A DNA stretch of 64,000 nucleotides. Source: UBA11524 sp963617205 (GTDB lineage: Bacteria > Bacillota > Clostridia > Christensenellales > Aristaeellaceae). The stretch is from positions 1 to 64,000 of the forward strand of contig CAVEOA010000008.1 in assembly GCA_963617205.1 (NCBI GenBank), read 5' to 3'. Positions 48,448 to 56,793 of the stretch are shown one piece after another. A program made the position numbers and the translations under genes. The notes beneath the pieces were generated by a model. That model did not search any database. It was not told the origin of the DNA and was given only the letters and a program-made list of their open reading frames with translations. Within the stretch, counting starts at the first letter, position 1; each line of letters opens with the position of its first letter.

Positions 48448-50910
48448 TTATTCCAGCAGCACCGCGCCGGTTACGACGTCGTCCATCAGGGCAATCAGCA
48501 GCGGAAGACCGCGATCCTGCTTGCCCTGCAGGCGAATTGCGTCCTTTTCCAGCGTTGTCGGCGGCGTTCGCATCTGCGTGACGCGGATGAGGTGGTCGCC
48601 CTCGGACAGGCGAACGATGCCGGCGAGGCACTGTCCGTTGCTGCCGTTCTTATTAAAGTAGAAGGACTTGACACCCTTGCCGTTGCGGTTCTGCCGCTCG
48701 AAATCAACGGACAGCAGGCGCTTGCCGTAACCGCGGTCGGTCAGCAGGACAATCTGGTCGTTTTCCCGCAGCTGCTCGCACCAGATGACCTCGTCATCCT
48801 CATCGACCTGCATGCAGCGCACCCCGGCGGCGGCACGCCCCTGCACGGGAATGCTCTCCAGCGCAAAGCGGATGCACTGCCCCTTCCGGCTGAACATCAG
48901 CAGGTCATCGCGGCTGGCGGCAGGCAGGATGGTCAGCAGGCTGTCATCCTTTTTGATGGTGACGGCGGCGAATTTTTTGCTGCGGACATCGTACTCTGCC
49001 GCGGCGGTTCGCTTGACCATGCCCTGACGCGTTACGAACAGCAAATCCGGCAGGTGCGCGATATCGACCATGCGCGTGCAGGTCATCCACAGCGCCTTTT
49101 CGCCGTCCTCCAGCCCGACAAGCAAGCCGGACAGCAGCTGACCGCGGTCCTTGGGCTTCACCTCGTTGAGCGATGCGACCGGCAGCTGATAGCAGTTGCC
49201 GTGATTCGTGAAAATCAGCAGCGTTTCATCCGTGCGCGACATGAAGAGGAAGTCGGCGTATTCGTTTTCGTCCTCCGCACGGGTCGGCAGCGGCGTTTTC
49301 CTGTATACGGCCGGATTCATCCGCTTGAGCTGACCGCTGCCGGTAAAGGCGACAATGGTCTCCTCGGGCACGTTTTTTTCCTCCTCTTCAACGGGGGATT
49401 CGTCTGCATCCTCGATGCTCGTCCTGCGCGGGTCGCCATACTCCTCGGCGATTTCCTTAAGCTCCTTCGCGATGACGGCAAGCAGCTTCTTTTCGCTCTT
49501 GAGGATGCCCTCGAGCTTGTCAATGAGCTTCAGGATGTCCTCGTATTCCTTGCGCAGCGCGAGAATTTCGAGATTCGTCAGCCGCTGCAGGCGCATGTCC
49601 AGAATCGCCTGTGCCTGCACCTCGCTGAGCGCGAACCGCTCCATCAGGCGCGTCTTGGCTTCCTTCGGGTTCTTGGAGGCGCGGATGAGCGCGATGACCT
49701 CGTCGAGGTTGTCCACGGCAATCATCAGACCCTGCAAAATGTGCGCCCGTGCCTTCGCCTGATTGAGGTCGTACGCCGTGCGGCGCGATACGACATTCTT
49801 CTGATGGCGGATGAAATGCATGAGCATGGTTTTGAGCCCCATCTGCACGGGCTTGCCGTCGGCAATGGCGACCATGTTCACGCCGAAGGTGACCTGCAAA
49901 TCAGAATACTTGTAGAGAAGCTTCAAAATCTTGTCGGCATCGGCGTCCTTCTTCAGCTCGATGACGGCGCGCATGCCCTCGCGGTCGGATTCATCGCGGA
50001 TGTCGTAGATGTTGCCAAGCTGCCCTTTTTTCTCCTCCGTGAGCTTCAGGATTTTCTCGAGCATCGCCGCCTTGTTGACCATGTACGGCACCTCGGTGAT
50101 GACGAGCAGCTTACGCCCTGCGATGCCGTCCTCCACATGCACGCTTGCACGCAGGGACAGCTTCGAGCGGCCTGTTTCGTAGCCCTTGCGGATCTCTTCA
50201 TTGCGAACGAGCACGCCGCCGGTCGGAAAGTCCGGACCGGGGATGATTTTCATCAGCTCATCCAGCGAAATGTCCGGATTGTCAATGATCGCCAGCGCCG
50301 CGCGGATGCTTTCGCCGAGGTTGTGCGGCGGAATATTCGTCGCCAGACCGACCGCGATGCCGCTTGCGCCGTTCACCAGCAGATTCGGGAAGCGCGCCGG
50401 CAGCATGTCCGGCTCCTTGAGCGTATCATCGAAGTTCAGTCGGAAGGGCACGGTGTCCTTTTCGATATCGCGCAGCATCAGCAGCGCCAGCGGCGTCATG
50501 CGCGCCTCCGTGTAACGCATGGCGGCAGCGCTGTCGCCGTCAATCGAGCCGAAATTGCCGTGACCATCGACCATCGTGCCGCGCATGGAGAAGTCCTGCG
50601 CCATGCGGACGAGCGCATCATACACGGAGGAATCGCCGTGCGGATGATATTTGCCTAAGCAGTCGCCGACGATGCGGGCGCACTTGCGGTGCGGCTTGTC
50701 CGGCGTCGTGCCCAGCTCCATCATGGTATACAGGATGCGGCGCTGCACGGGCTTGAGCCCGTCCTCCACACGCGGGAGCGCGCGCTCCAGAATGACGTGC
50801 TCCGCGTAGGGCATCATGGACTGATGCATGACGTCCTCAACGGTCGTTTGCAGGATTCGGGAAGGGTCGTCCTTGGGAATCGGGCGGTTGTCGCTTGTTT
50901 TCTTCGCCAT
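48448..50910 (-). CDS. parC: Type II topoisomerase subunit A (ParC/GyrA family)
   Basis: The 820-residue subunit cuts and rejoins DNA. The catalytic region shows MRYTEARM with the active-site Tyr near residue 131 and the quinolone region HPHGDSSVYDALVRMAQDF. A coiled-coil gate (about 440-500) and a beta-propeller C-terminal domain follow. In the propeller I do not find the GyrA box (QRRGGKG); the first blade reads AVYRKTPLPTRAEDE. This suggests decatenation (topoisomerase IV) rather than gyrase, but naming as gyrA remains possible. The B subunit ends 3 bases upstream. Confidence 0.85.
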   Translation of the reverse strand: MAKKTSDNRPIPKDDPSRILQTTVEDVMHQSMMPYAEHVILERALPRVEDGLKPVQRRILYTMMELGTTPDKPHRKCARIVGDCLGKYHPHGDSSVYDALVRMAQDFSMRGTMVDGHGNFGSIDGDSAAAMRYTEARMTPLALLMLRDIEKDTVPFRLNFDDTLKEPDMLPARFPNLLVNGASGIAVGLATNIPPHNLGESIRAALAIIDNPDISLDELMKIIPGPDFPTGGVLVRNEEIRKGYETGRSKLSLRASVHVEDGIAGRKLLVITEVPYMVNKAAMLEKILKLTEEKKGQLGNIYDIRDESDREGMRAVIELKKDADADKILKLLYKYSDLQVTFGVNMVAIADGKPVQMGLKTMLMHFIRHQKNVVSRRTAYDLNQAKARAHILQGLMIAVDNLDEVIALIRASKNPKEAKTRLMERFALSEVQAQAILDMRLQRLTNLEILALRKEYEDILKLIDKLEGILKSEKKLLAVIAKELKEIAEEYGDPRRTSIEDADESPVEEEEKNVPEETIVAFTGSGQLKRMNPAVYRKTPLPTRAEDENEYADFLFMSRTDETLLIFTNHGNCYQLPVASLNEVKPKDRGQLLSGLLVGLEDGEKALWMTCTRMVDIAHLPDLLFVTRQGMVKRTAAAEYDVRSKKFAAVTIKKDDSLLTILPAASRDDLLMFSRKGQCIRFALESIPVQGRAAAGVRCMQVDEDDEVIWCEQLRENDQIVLLTDRGYGKRLLSVDFERQNRNGKGVKSFYFNKNGSNGQCLAGIVRLSEGDHLIRVTQMRTPPTTLEKDAIRLQGKQDRGLPLLIALMDDVVTGAVLLE

Positions 50911-50913
50911 GGC

Positions 50914-52896
50914 TTACTTCTCCCCCTCCTGCTGATTTTCGGGCAGCTTGAAATCATCCGGCTTGTTGAAGTCGGCGTTCTCGATGATGTAATCGCGCCG
51001 CGGCTCGACCTTGTCACCCATGAGGATGGTGATGCGCCGGTCAGCCAGCGCCGCGTCCTCAATCGTCACCTGCATCAGCTTGCGCTGCGACGGGTCCATG
51101 GTCGTCGCCCAGAGCTGCTCCGGGTTCATCTCGCCGAGCCCCTTGTAGCGCTGGAGCGTGTAGCCCTTGCCGGCTGCCTTGACGCACTTTTCCAGCTCCC
51201 TGTCGTCATAGGCGTACATGACTTTTGTGCCCTTCTGCACCTTGTAGAGCGGCGGCATACCGATGTACACGTGTCCGCCCATGACGAGCTCCTTCATATA
51301 GCGGAAGAAGAACGTCAGCAGAATGGCGCGGATATGGGCGCCGTCCTGGTCGGCATCGGAAAGGATAATGACCTTGTGGTACTTGAGGTTGGCAAGGTTG
51401 AAGCTCTCATCGATGGACGTGCCGAGCGCCGTAATCAGCGAGCGGAACTCCTCGTTGCTCAGCACCTGGTCGAGACGCTTCTTTTCGGCGTTGAGCGGCT
51501 TGCCGCGCAGGGGCAGAATCGCCTGATAACGGCTGTCGCGCCCCTGCTTTGCGCTGCCGCCTGCGGAATCGCCCTCGACGATGAAAAGCTCGTTGTCCTC
51601 GGGCTTCTTGCCGCGGCAGGCGCTCAGCTTGCCCACCAGCGGCGCTGCGTCGAGCTGATTCGCCTTGCGGGCGTTGTCACGCGTCTTTCGCGCCGCCTCG
51701 CGCACCTGCGCCGCCTTCAGCGCCTTCTGCACAATCAGCTGTGCCGTCGGCTGATTCTTGAGGTTCTCCAGCCAGACGCCCAGCTGCTGCGTGATGATGC
51801 TCTCCACCGCCGGACGCACTTCGCTGTTGCCAAGGCGACCCTTCGTCTGCCCTTCAAACTGCGGATTCTTGACCATCGCCGTCAGCACGCAGCTTAAGCC
51901 TTCGCGGAAATCCTCGCCGGTCAGGTTGCTGTCCTTCTCCTTGAGGACGCCTGTGCGCCGCGCATAGTCGTTGAACAGCTTTGTAAATGCCGCCTTGAAG
52001 CCGGTTTCATGCGAGCCGCCTTCTGCTGTCGGGATGTTGTTGACATAGGAAAACAGGCTTTCCGTGTAGCCGTCCGTATACTGAATCGCCACGCGGCAGA
52101 TGACATCGTCCTTCCTGCCCTCGAGGAAAATCGGCTCCTCGTTGAGCACCGTGCGGCCGTCGTTCAGGTAGCGGACATAGTCCATGATGCCGCCTTCGTA
52201 ATGGAAGACATGCTCGCGCTTGTCCGGCTCGGCGCGCTCATCCGTGAAGACAATCTTCAGCCCGCGGTTCAGATAAGCCAGCTCCTGCAGGCGGCGATGC
52301 ACCGTATCATAATTGAAGCGCACATCCTCGAAAATCGTGTCATCCGGCATAAAGCGGACGAGCGTCCCGCGCTTGCGCGTGTTGCCGACCTTTGATAGCG
52401 GCGCATCCGGCTTGCCTGCCGCCACCTTGCCCGTCTGCGGGTTCATCTGACTGGTGAAGCGCATCGAATAATGCGAGAAATCGCGGTAGATATCGACCGT
52501 CAGCCACTTGCTCAGCGCGTTGACCACCGACGCGCCCACGCCGTGAAGTCCGCCGGAATAGCTGTAATTATCGTTGTTGAACTTGCCGCCCGCGTGCAGG
52601 ATGGTGAAAATGACCTCCGCACCGCTGACATGCATCGTCGGGTGCTCATCCACCGGCATACCGCGCCCGTTATCATATACCGATGCCGACCCATCACCAT
52701 GCAGCGTCACGCGCACCTCATCCGCAAAGCCGTTGGAGGCCTCGTCAATCGCGTTATCCACGATTTCCCAGAGCAGATGATGCAGTCCGCGCGTGGACGT
52801 CGAGCCGATATACATGCCCGGACGCATCCGGACCGCCTCGAGTCCTTCGAGCACCTGAATGTTGCCTGCGTCGTAATGATTGACCTGATTTGCCAT
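50914..52896 (-). CDS. parE: Type II topoisomerase subunit B (ParE/GyrB family)
   Basis: The 660-residue ATPase subunit has the GHKL motifs WEIVDNAIDEA, NGRGMPVDEH and GGLHGVGASVVNAL. It also has the Toprim/metal region LFIVEGDSAGGSAKQGRDSRYQ and ILSDADQDGAHIR, and the tail YKGLGEMNPEQLW. Length is near both GyrB and ParE. No recF or dnaA lies beside it, which argues for the non-origin-linked pair. Promoter TTGATG-N17-TATAAT lies just upstream. The 3-base gap to subunit A ensures equal synthesis. Confidence 0.87.
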   Translation of the reverse strand: MANQVNHYDAGNIQVLEGLEAVRMRPGMYIGSTSTRGLHHLLWEIVDNAIDEASNGFADEVRVTLHGDGSASVYDNGRGMPVDEHPTMHVSGAEVIFTILHAGGKFNNDNYSYSGGLHGVGASVVNALSKWLTVDIYRDFSHYSMRFTSQMNPQTGKVAAGKPDAPLSKVGNTRKRGTLVRFMPDDTIFEDVRFNYDTVHRRLQELAYLNRGLKIVFTDERAEPDKREHVFHYEGGIMDYVRYLNDGRTVLNEEPIFLEGRKDDVICRVAIQYTDGYTESLFSYVNNIPTAEGGSHETGFKAAFTKLFNDYARRTGVLKEKDSNLTGEDFREGLSCVLTAMVKNPQFEGQTKGRLGNSEVRPAVESIITQQLGVWLENLKNQPTAQLIVQKALKAAQVREAARKTRDNARKANQLDAAPLVGKLSACRGKKPEDNELFIVEGDSAGGSAKQGRDSRYQAILPLRGKPLNAEKKRLDQVLSNEEFRSLITALGTSIDESFNLANLKYHKVIILSDADQDGAHIRAILLTFFFRYMKELVMGGHVYIGMPPLYKVQKGTKVMYAYDDRELEKCVKAAGKGYTLQRYKGLGEMNPEQLWATTMDPSQRKLMQVTIEDAALADRRITILMGDKVEPRRDYIIENADFNKPDDFKLPENQQEGEK

Positions 52897-52931
52897 AGAT
52901 AAGCTCCTTCGCTGCGGGAATATCGGACAAT

Positions 52932-52960
52932 ATTATACCACATCGCGCGGCGTTCATCAA
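52932..52960 (-). promoter_or_regulatory. Promoter of the topoisomerase pair
   Basis: On the minus strand TTGATG and a perfect TATAAT are 17 bases apart, about 36 bases before the start codon. Confidence 0.8.
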
Positions 52961-52972
52961 GGCGAACAGGAA

Positions 52973-52995
52973 AAGGGGGACTTCGTCCCTTTTTT
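52973..52995. repeat. Second copy of the GGGACTTCGTCCC hairpin with T run
   Basis: AAGGGGGACTTCGTCCC followed by six Ts matches positions 3997-4018 almost base for base. Further TTTCGTC-like units follow, as they do there. The rest of 52961-53070 is empty. Confidence 0.8.
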
Positions 52996-53070
52996 GACCT
53001 CATTTCGTCTCCTCGTCCAAGATGTATTGTACTACTACACATCGGGATGCGTGAAATTTTAAATAACGCC

Positions 53071-53099
53071 TTGACAAACTCCTTTTTGCGTGATATGAT
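53071..53099 (+). promoter_or_regulatory. tRNA-Trp promoter
   Basis: TTGACA and TATGAT are 17 bases apart, about 30 bases before the tRNA. Confidence 0.88.
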
Positions 53100-53128
53100 A
53101 TCTACTGTTCCGGTTACGACAACCGCAT

Positions 53129-53199
53129 AGGGGCATGGTGTAATGGTAACACGTGGGTCTCCAAAACCTTTGTTGAGGGTTCGAGTCCTTCTGCCCCTG
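53129..53199 (+). tRNA. tRNA-Trp (CCA)
   Basis: The 71-base gene has acceptor AGGGGCA/TGCCCCT, anticodon loop CTCCAAA and discriminator G, as expected for Trp. Its 3' end faces the integrase at 53239 and is the likely attachment site of the element. Confidence 0.96.
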
Positions 53200-53206
53200 C
53201 GAGGGA

Positions 53207-53240
53207 GCGCTTGAAACTGCTGGGTTTCAGGCGCTTTTTT
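53207..53240 (+). terminator. tRNA-Trp terminator
   Basis: An 11-bp stem GCGCTTGAAAC/GTTTCAGGCGC (one G-T pair) is followed by six Ts. It overlaps the last bases of the convergent integrase gene. Confidence 0.9.
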
Positions 53241-54168
53241 ATTTGGTGGGGAGGGCGGTGAGGGCGTCGGCGAGCTGGTCGAAGCCGTCGCCGCGAAGCT
53301 TGGTATAAACATTCAGCGTGACGGTGGTGTCGGCGTGACCGAGGAGGCGGGAGGTGAGCTTCAGGTCGATGCCGGCATCATAGCAGTTTGTCGCCATGGA
53401 ATAGCGGGCGGCGTGTGTTGGCTGGTAGGGCACGTCGGCGCGTTTGCAGAGGGCTTTAAGCTGGGCGCGGACAGCGTCGTAGGTGAGGCGCGTGCCATCG
53501 GGGGAGGCGAAAACTGCGTCGGAGACCGATTCACGTCGGAGACGCGAGAGCAGGCGGAGCGCACGGGGAAGAATCGGGATAGTGCGGTTGCTGCTGAACG
53601 TCTTTGGCGCTGGCGCCTTGGTGGGCGCCGCGCCGGCGACGCGAACCATGGTGGAATGAATGGTGATGGCTTTGCGGGCAAGGTCGACGTCAGACCAGTT
53701 GAGGGCGAGCGCCTCGTTGACGCGCATACCGGTGTCCAGCAGGACGCCGACGACAGCGAAAGCCGGACGCGGGTCTTTCTCAATTTCGCGCCACAGACGC
53801 GTCTGCTCATCCTGAGAAAAGTTTCGGGTTACACGGCGCGGCTTGAGGGCGCGGTCAGACTTTGGGAGGGAGACGCCGTCGTCGGGATTCGACGGGATAT
53901 AGCGCATGGACGCGGCGTGCCGCAGGGCGCAGGCAATCAGCTCGTGCAGTTTTTTGATGGTGGACCACGCGTAGCCCTTCTGAATCAGCGCGTCGATGAA
54001 GCTCATGATGTCCTGACAGGTGACGTCAGCAATCAGCATCGACGCAATGGGAAAGCGCTCAATCGCCTTCAGGGAGGTTTGAAGCCGCAGATACGTTTGT
54101 GGGCGCACCTGCGGCTTTTTGACGGTTTCCACCCAAAGGGTAATGTACTCCGCTAATGTTTTGTGCAT
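53239..54168 (-). CDS. Tyrosine-family site-specific integrase
   Basis: The 309-residue recombinase has an N-terminal SAM-like DNA-binding region and a catalytic domain with Arg in DTGMRVNEAL, His-x-x-Arg in THAARYSMA, a second His in LLGHADTT and the nucleophile Tyr in LNVYTKL. It ends 40 bases from tRNA-Trp and faces it, the classic position of a phage integrase beside attL in a tRNA 3' end. The cargo genes on the same strand lie just beyond. Only 309 residues long, it lacks an arm-binding N-domain of the AP2 type. Confidence 0.93.
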   Translation of the reverse strand: MHKTLAEYITLWVETVKKPQVRPQTYLRLQTSLKAIERFPIASMLIADVTCQDIMSFIDALIQKGYAWSTIKKLHELIACALRHAASMRYIPSNPDDGVSLPKSDRALKPRRVTRNFSQDEQTRLWREIEKDPRPAFAVVGVLLDTGMRVNEALALNWSDVDLARKAITIHSTMVRVAGAAPTKAPAPKTFSSNRTIPILPRALRLLSRLRRESVSDAVFASPDGTRLTYDAVRAQLKALCKRADVPYQPTHAARYSMATNCYDAGIDLKLTSRLLGHADTTVTLNVYTKLRGDGFDQLADALTALPTK

Positions 54169-54212
54169 GTTTCAGCACCTCTGTTTCTGTCGTTCCTTTG
54201 TTTTATACGCGG

Positions 54213-54812
54213 TTAATGCTTATGAAACACAACATCGTCCTTTCTGTTCGACCAGCACTGCGCGTTGCAATCCTGACATTTGCCGGAGCACTGGTGCGCC
54301 GTTTCGGGGATGCGCGTTTCGGTGCCGTCCTGCATCCATGCGATGGTCAGCTTCTCGCGGATGTCAGGAGGAATCGGGGAGCCGGGCCACGCAGACCAGA
54401 CGAGGCGCAGGTTATCGGGCAGATTGTCCAGCGCGTGGTGAATCATCTGATACTGCTTGGTGAAGGCGAGAAATTTGACGTGCGGATTGGCGCGAATCAC
54501 GCGCATCCACATATCAAAATAGCTCACGGAGAAGAAATCTCCGTGAGCATGGATTCGGAATAAGCGCGGTGCGTTCGCCTCGGCGAAGTAGTGCATCAGC
54601 TGCTGCTCAACAAACGGTAAATCATCGAGGCATTCGCGGTAATTATGCTGATAGGCAGCGAGCACGCTTGGGCGCAGACGCTCGATTTTGCGGGCGTAGC
54701 AGCCGTGCAGATAACACGTGGCGCAGGCTTCCTTAGAGCAGGTGACGCCGGAGGGAAGCGAAAAGGAAGGAATTGCGCCCATCTTGATATTGCCATTTGT
54801 AATCTTAATCAT
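54213..54812 (-). CDS. Phage Gp88-like protein with Cys clusters
   Basis: The 199-residue protein resembles the Gp88 family seen in mycobacteriophages and other phages. It starts KITNGNIKMGAIPSFSLPSG, then has the Cys group CSKEACATCYLHGCYA (about 25-40) and a C-terminal group CSGKCQDCNAQCW (about 175-187). RIHAHGDFFSVSYFDMW lies between. Cys patterns suggest an iron-sulfur or zinc site, and a radical-SAM-like role has been suggested for related proteins; I cannot confirm it. ATG 54812 with AAGGAG 8 bases upstream. It lies 44 bases from the integrase start. Confidence 0.72.
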   Translation of the reverse strand: MIKITNGNIKMGAIPSFSLPSGVTCSKEACATCYLHGCYARKIERLRPSVLAAYQHNYRECLDDLPFVEQQLMHYFAEANAPRLFRIHAHGDFFSVSYFDMWMRVIRANPHVKFLAFTKQYQMIHHALDNLPDNLRLVWSAWPGSPIPPDIREKLTIAWMQDGTETRIPETAHQCSGKCQDCNAQCWSNRKDDVVFHKH

Positions 54813-54878
54813 CAAAGTTCTCCTTCGTTTGTTCAAATCATATCACCAGGCAGGGTTATTGCACGGCGAATTGCGTCT

Positions 54879-55337
54879 TCAGTTCAGGAGCGAATAGGTT
54901 TTCAGGTTGTCGGTGCCGTAAACCTTGAAGCTCGACGTTATCAAGGTGGAATAATCGGCCTTATAATCGTGCCGGATTTTCTGATATTCCATATAATCAC
55001 GGCGATCGCGCTTCGCTTCGTAGCGTTCGAGCAGCATGTTGACCAGTTTGTCGGCGATTTCCTTCTTCGGCAGGAACGCGACAACCGTGACGTCTTTATA
55101 TTCGCCCTGCATCTGCTCCAGATAAAGCTGAATCGAATAGGAATAGCTCACAACAACGATAAAACCCTGTTGCGCAATATCAAGTGCAGCTTTTGCATAC
55201 GTGCCGGCATCCAGCTTGCCCGTTTCAGGATGCTCAAAGGTGTGTGGATTCAGCTTGATGCAGTGCTTATTGTTGGAAACAATCGTGTCGAAAAGGCAGG
55301 CATAAGACAAAATCACCGTTCCGGTCAAAGCAACCAT
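54879..55337 (-). CDS. Phage-type protein of unknown function
   Basis: The 152-residue product has a hydrophobic N-terminal strand (VALTGTVILSYACLFDTIV) and a region with FIVVVSYSYSIQLYLEQM and TVVAFLPKKEIADKLVNMLLERYEAKRDR. It looks like a small alpha/beta fold of the P-loop kinase kind without a P-loop, as found in phage genomes; this is a guess. The AAAGG site abuts the ATG at 55337, so a TTG nine bases further in is a possible start. It is 4 bases from the ligase-like gene. Confidence 0.6.
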   Translation of the reverse strand: MVALTGTVILSYACLFDTIVSNNKHCIKLNPHTFEHPETGKLDAGTYAKAALDIAQQGFIVVVSYSYSIQLYLEQMQGEYKDVTVVAFLPKKEIADKLVNMLLERYEAKRDRRDYMEYQKIRHDYKADYSTLITSSFKVYGTDNLKTYSLLN

Positions 55338-55341
55338 CCTT

Positions 55342-55962
55342 TCAGGGTTCTGGTTTGTTTAAGAAGCTACAGTCAACCGGCTTCTCAGGGTCAGGCCATT
55401 TTAGCTGGAAATCCTTCTTGCGAAGCTTGCATTGCGGTTCGCCGTCTTTCCAGAAGACGACGCCTTCAATGTTATGTTCTGCAAGATATTGCTTCATACC
55501 GTCAAAATCACGCGGAAAATCTTCCAGAATCACCTTACCGTGCGGAACGAGCGTATCATAGCTCAGGCCATATTTATTGCTTTGAAAATGCAGACCAATG
55601 GCCTCATAGGTGCCGTCGGGCAGCGGACCGCCGTTATCGCGGAGAGCACGGTCATAAGCCGTCCAGTGCCACTTATCGCCCTTTTCATCGCGGTTGCAGG
55701 GGCGCCAGACCATGAAGTGCATAGGAACAGCCTCTTCTTTTGTCTGGCAGGGAATGTCGCCCCTATGCGGCTTATTGCCGCGTGTGTCGTATCTCCGGTA
55801 GAATTTGCCGTCAAGAATGGCGCAGGCAGAGCCGTCTATTTTCATTGTTGCAACGCCGAGCCCCTTCGCAACCCACTCAAAGCCGGAGCGAATAAGGTTC
55901 ATGCACCGCCAATGCCGTCCACCGGCGTATTCAGGCATAAACAATACGGGTATTTTTTCCAT
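55342..55962 (-). CDS. Phage RNA/DNA ligase-family protein
   Basis: The 206-residue protein has the nucleotidyltransferase motif I with the AMP-binding lysine in MKIDGSACAI (about residues 40-49), then GKFYRRYD, motif IV-like NIEGVVFW and motif V QCKLRKKDFQLKW. These are the marks of covalent ATP-dependent ligases, in the short form found in phages without an OB domain. Its role may be RNA or DNA repair during phage growth. ATG 55962 follows GAGGTGG. Its first 64 bases overlap the end of the gene upstream in another frame. Confidence 0.8.
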   Translation of the reverse strand: MEKIPVLFMPEYAGGRHWRCMNLIRSGFEWVAKGLGVATMKIDGSACAILDGKFYRRYDTRGNKPHRGDIPCQTKEEAVPMHFMVWRPCNRDEKGDKWHWTAYDRALRDNGGPLPDGTYEAIGLHFQSNKYGLSYDTLVPHGKVILEDFPRDFDGMKQYLAEHNIEGVVFWKDGEPQCKLRKKDFQLKWPDPEKPVDCSFLNKPEP

Positions 55963-56195
55963 ATTTCCCACCTCTTTCCTTTGTTATCGCTGTTTTCTGT
56001 CAATTTATGCGCAATCCATGCGAACACAAACAGGAAAACCCATGCAAGCATCACCAGCCATGTCGGCGACAGCACCCACCACCAGGACCATGTAATCACG
56101 CCGCAGAGCTTCAGAACGATGAACACAAGCTGAAGCACGTCAAAAACGCCGACGCCACCATAAACGGCGCGACTGTTATTTCTGTTATTGCTCAT
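55899..56195 (-). CDS. Small phage membrane protein (Fragile-X-F-like)
   Basis: The 98-residue protein has a short polar start (MSNNRNNSRAVYGG), then two hydrophobic helices with VLQLVFIVLKLCGVI and SWWWVLSPTWLVMLAWVFLF, a combination common in tiny phage proteins of this type. GGAGAA precedes the ATG. The last 20 codons overlap the ligase gene. Function unknown. Confidence 0.72.
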   Translation of the reverse strand: MSNNRNNSRAVYGGVGVFDVLQLVFIVLKLCGVITWSWWWVLSPTWLVMLAWVFLFVFAWIAHKLTENSDNKGKRWEIWKKYPYCLCLNTPVDGIGGA

Positions 56196-56209
56196 TTCTG
56201 TTTCTCCTT

Positions 56210-56398
56210 TCAGTTCGGAATCCTCTCAAACAGCTCACGCGTTAAATAGGGGCAAGCCGCCTGAAGCTGGTCGCAAACAGACTCGACCATTTCCTTCAGC
56301 TCAGGATTTGCGCCGGAGTGGATGTTGCGTTCCTTATAGATATGCGCCCACTCCGTGATATTGCACTGGAACACAAACGTAGAAGGAATGGAGAGCAT
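56210..56398 (-). pseudogene. ThyX-like fragment (C-terminus only)
   Basis: Sixty-two residues (IPSTFVFQCNITEWAHIYKE and NPELKEMVESV) match the end of FAD-dependent thymidylate synthase of phage type, where NxxEWxHxxxxR closes the active site. The N-terminal two thirds, with the FAD-binding RHR-type motif, are missing: the frame stops being ThyX at 56398, exactly where an araC fragment starts on the other strand. It cannot be active. Confidence 0.6.
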
Positions 56399-56574
56399 AT
56401 GTGCGGGGGATGCGTATTGCCCATGCCAAGCGGCTGCTGACGGACCGACGGGAGCTGTCCATTGCTGATGTGGCGGTGCAGTGTGGCTTCTGGGATTATA
56501 ATTACTTTATTGCCTTTTTCAGCCGGGAGGCAGGGGTATCTCCAGGGGTATGGCGGCGCAACTGTGGGAAATGA
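56395..56574 (+). pseudogene. AraC-family regulator fragment (C-terminal HTH only)
   Basis: Sixty codons up to a TGA read as the DNA-binding end of an AraC protein: AYVRGMRIAHAKRLLTDRRE, then LSIADVAVQCGFWDYNYF and IAFFSREAGVSPGVWRR. The first helix-turn-helix and the sensor domain are missing upstream of 56395. In intact clusters such a regulator lies beside a sugar ABC importer, as here. Its left end coincides with the break in the ThyX fragment. Confidence 0.75.
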
Positions 56575-56656
56575 AGAACGCTGAGCAGCGCCGTGCGGGC
56601 GGCGGTTGAAAACAGACGAAGGAAACATCTGTCATAGTTTATTCCACGCTTATATC

Positions 56657-56686
56657 TTGTGTGTTATCTGTTGAATCTTGTATAAT
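56657..56686 (+). promoter_or_regulatory. Promoter of the ABC importer operon
   Basis: TTGTGT and a perfect TATAAT are 18 bases apart, about 108 bases before the start at 56794. Nothing else is visible between the araC fragment and the first gene. Confidence 0.6.
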
Positions 56687-56793
56687 CAATGTGAGTTATG
56701 GCTCCTAACGACCCTTTTTGTACAAGTGGATGGGATCACGTGAAGCGAAACTTGAAAAATCGGATAAGTGCCCGGAACGAAAGGACTGATAGG

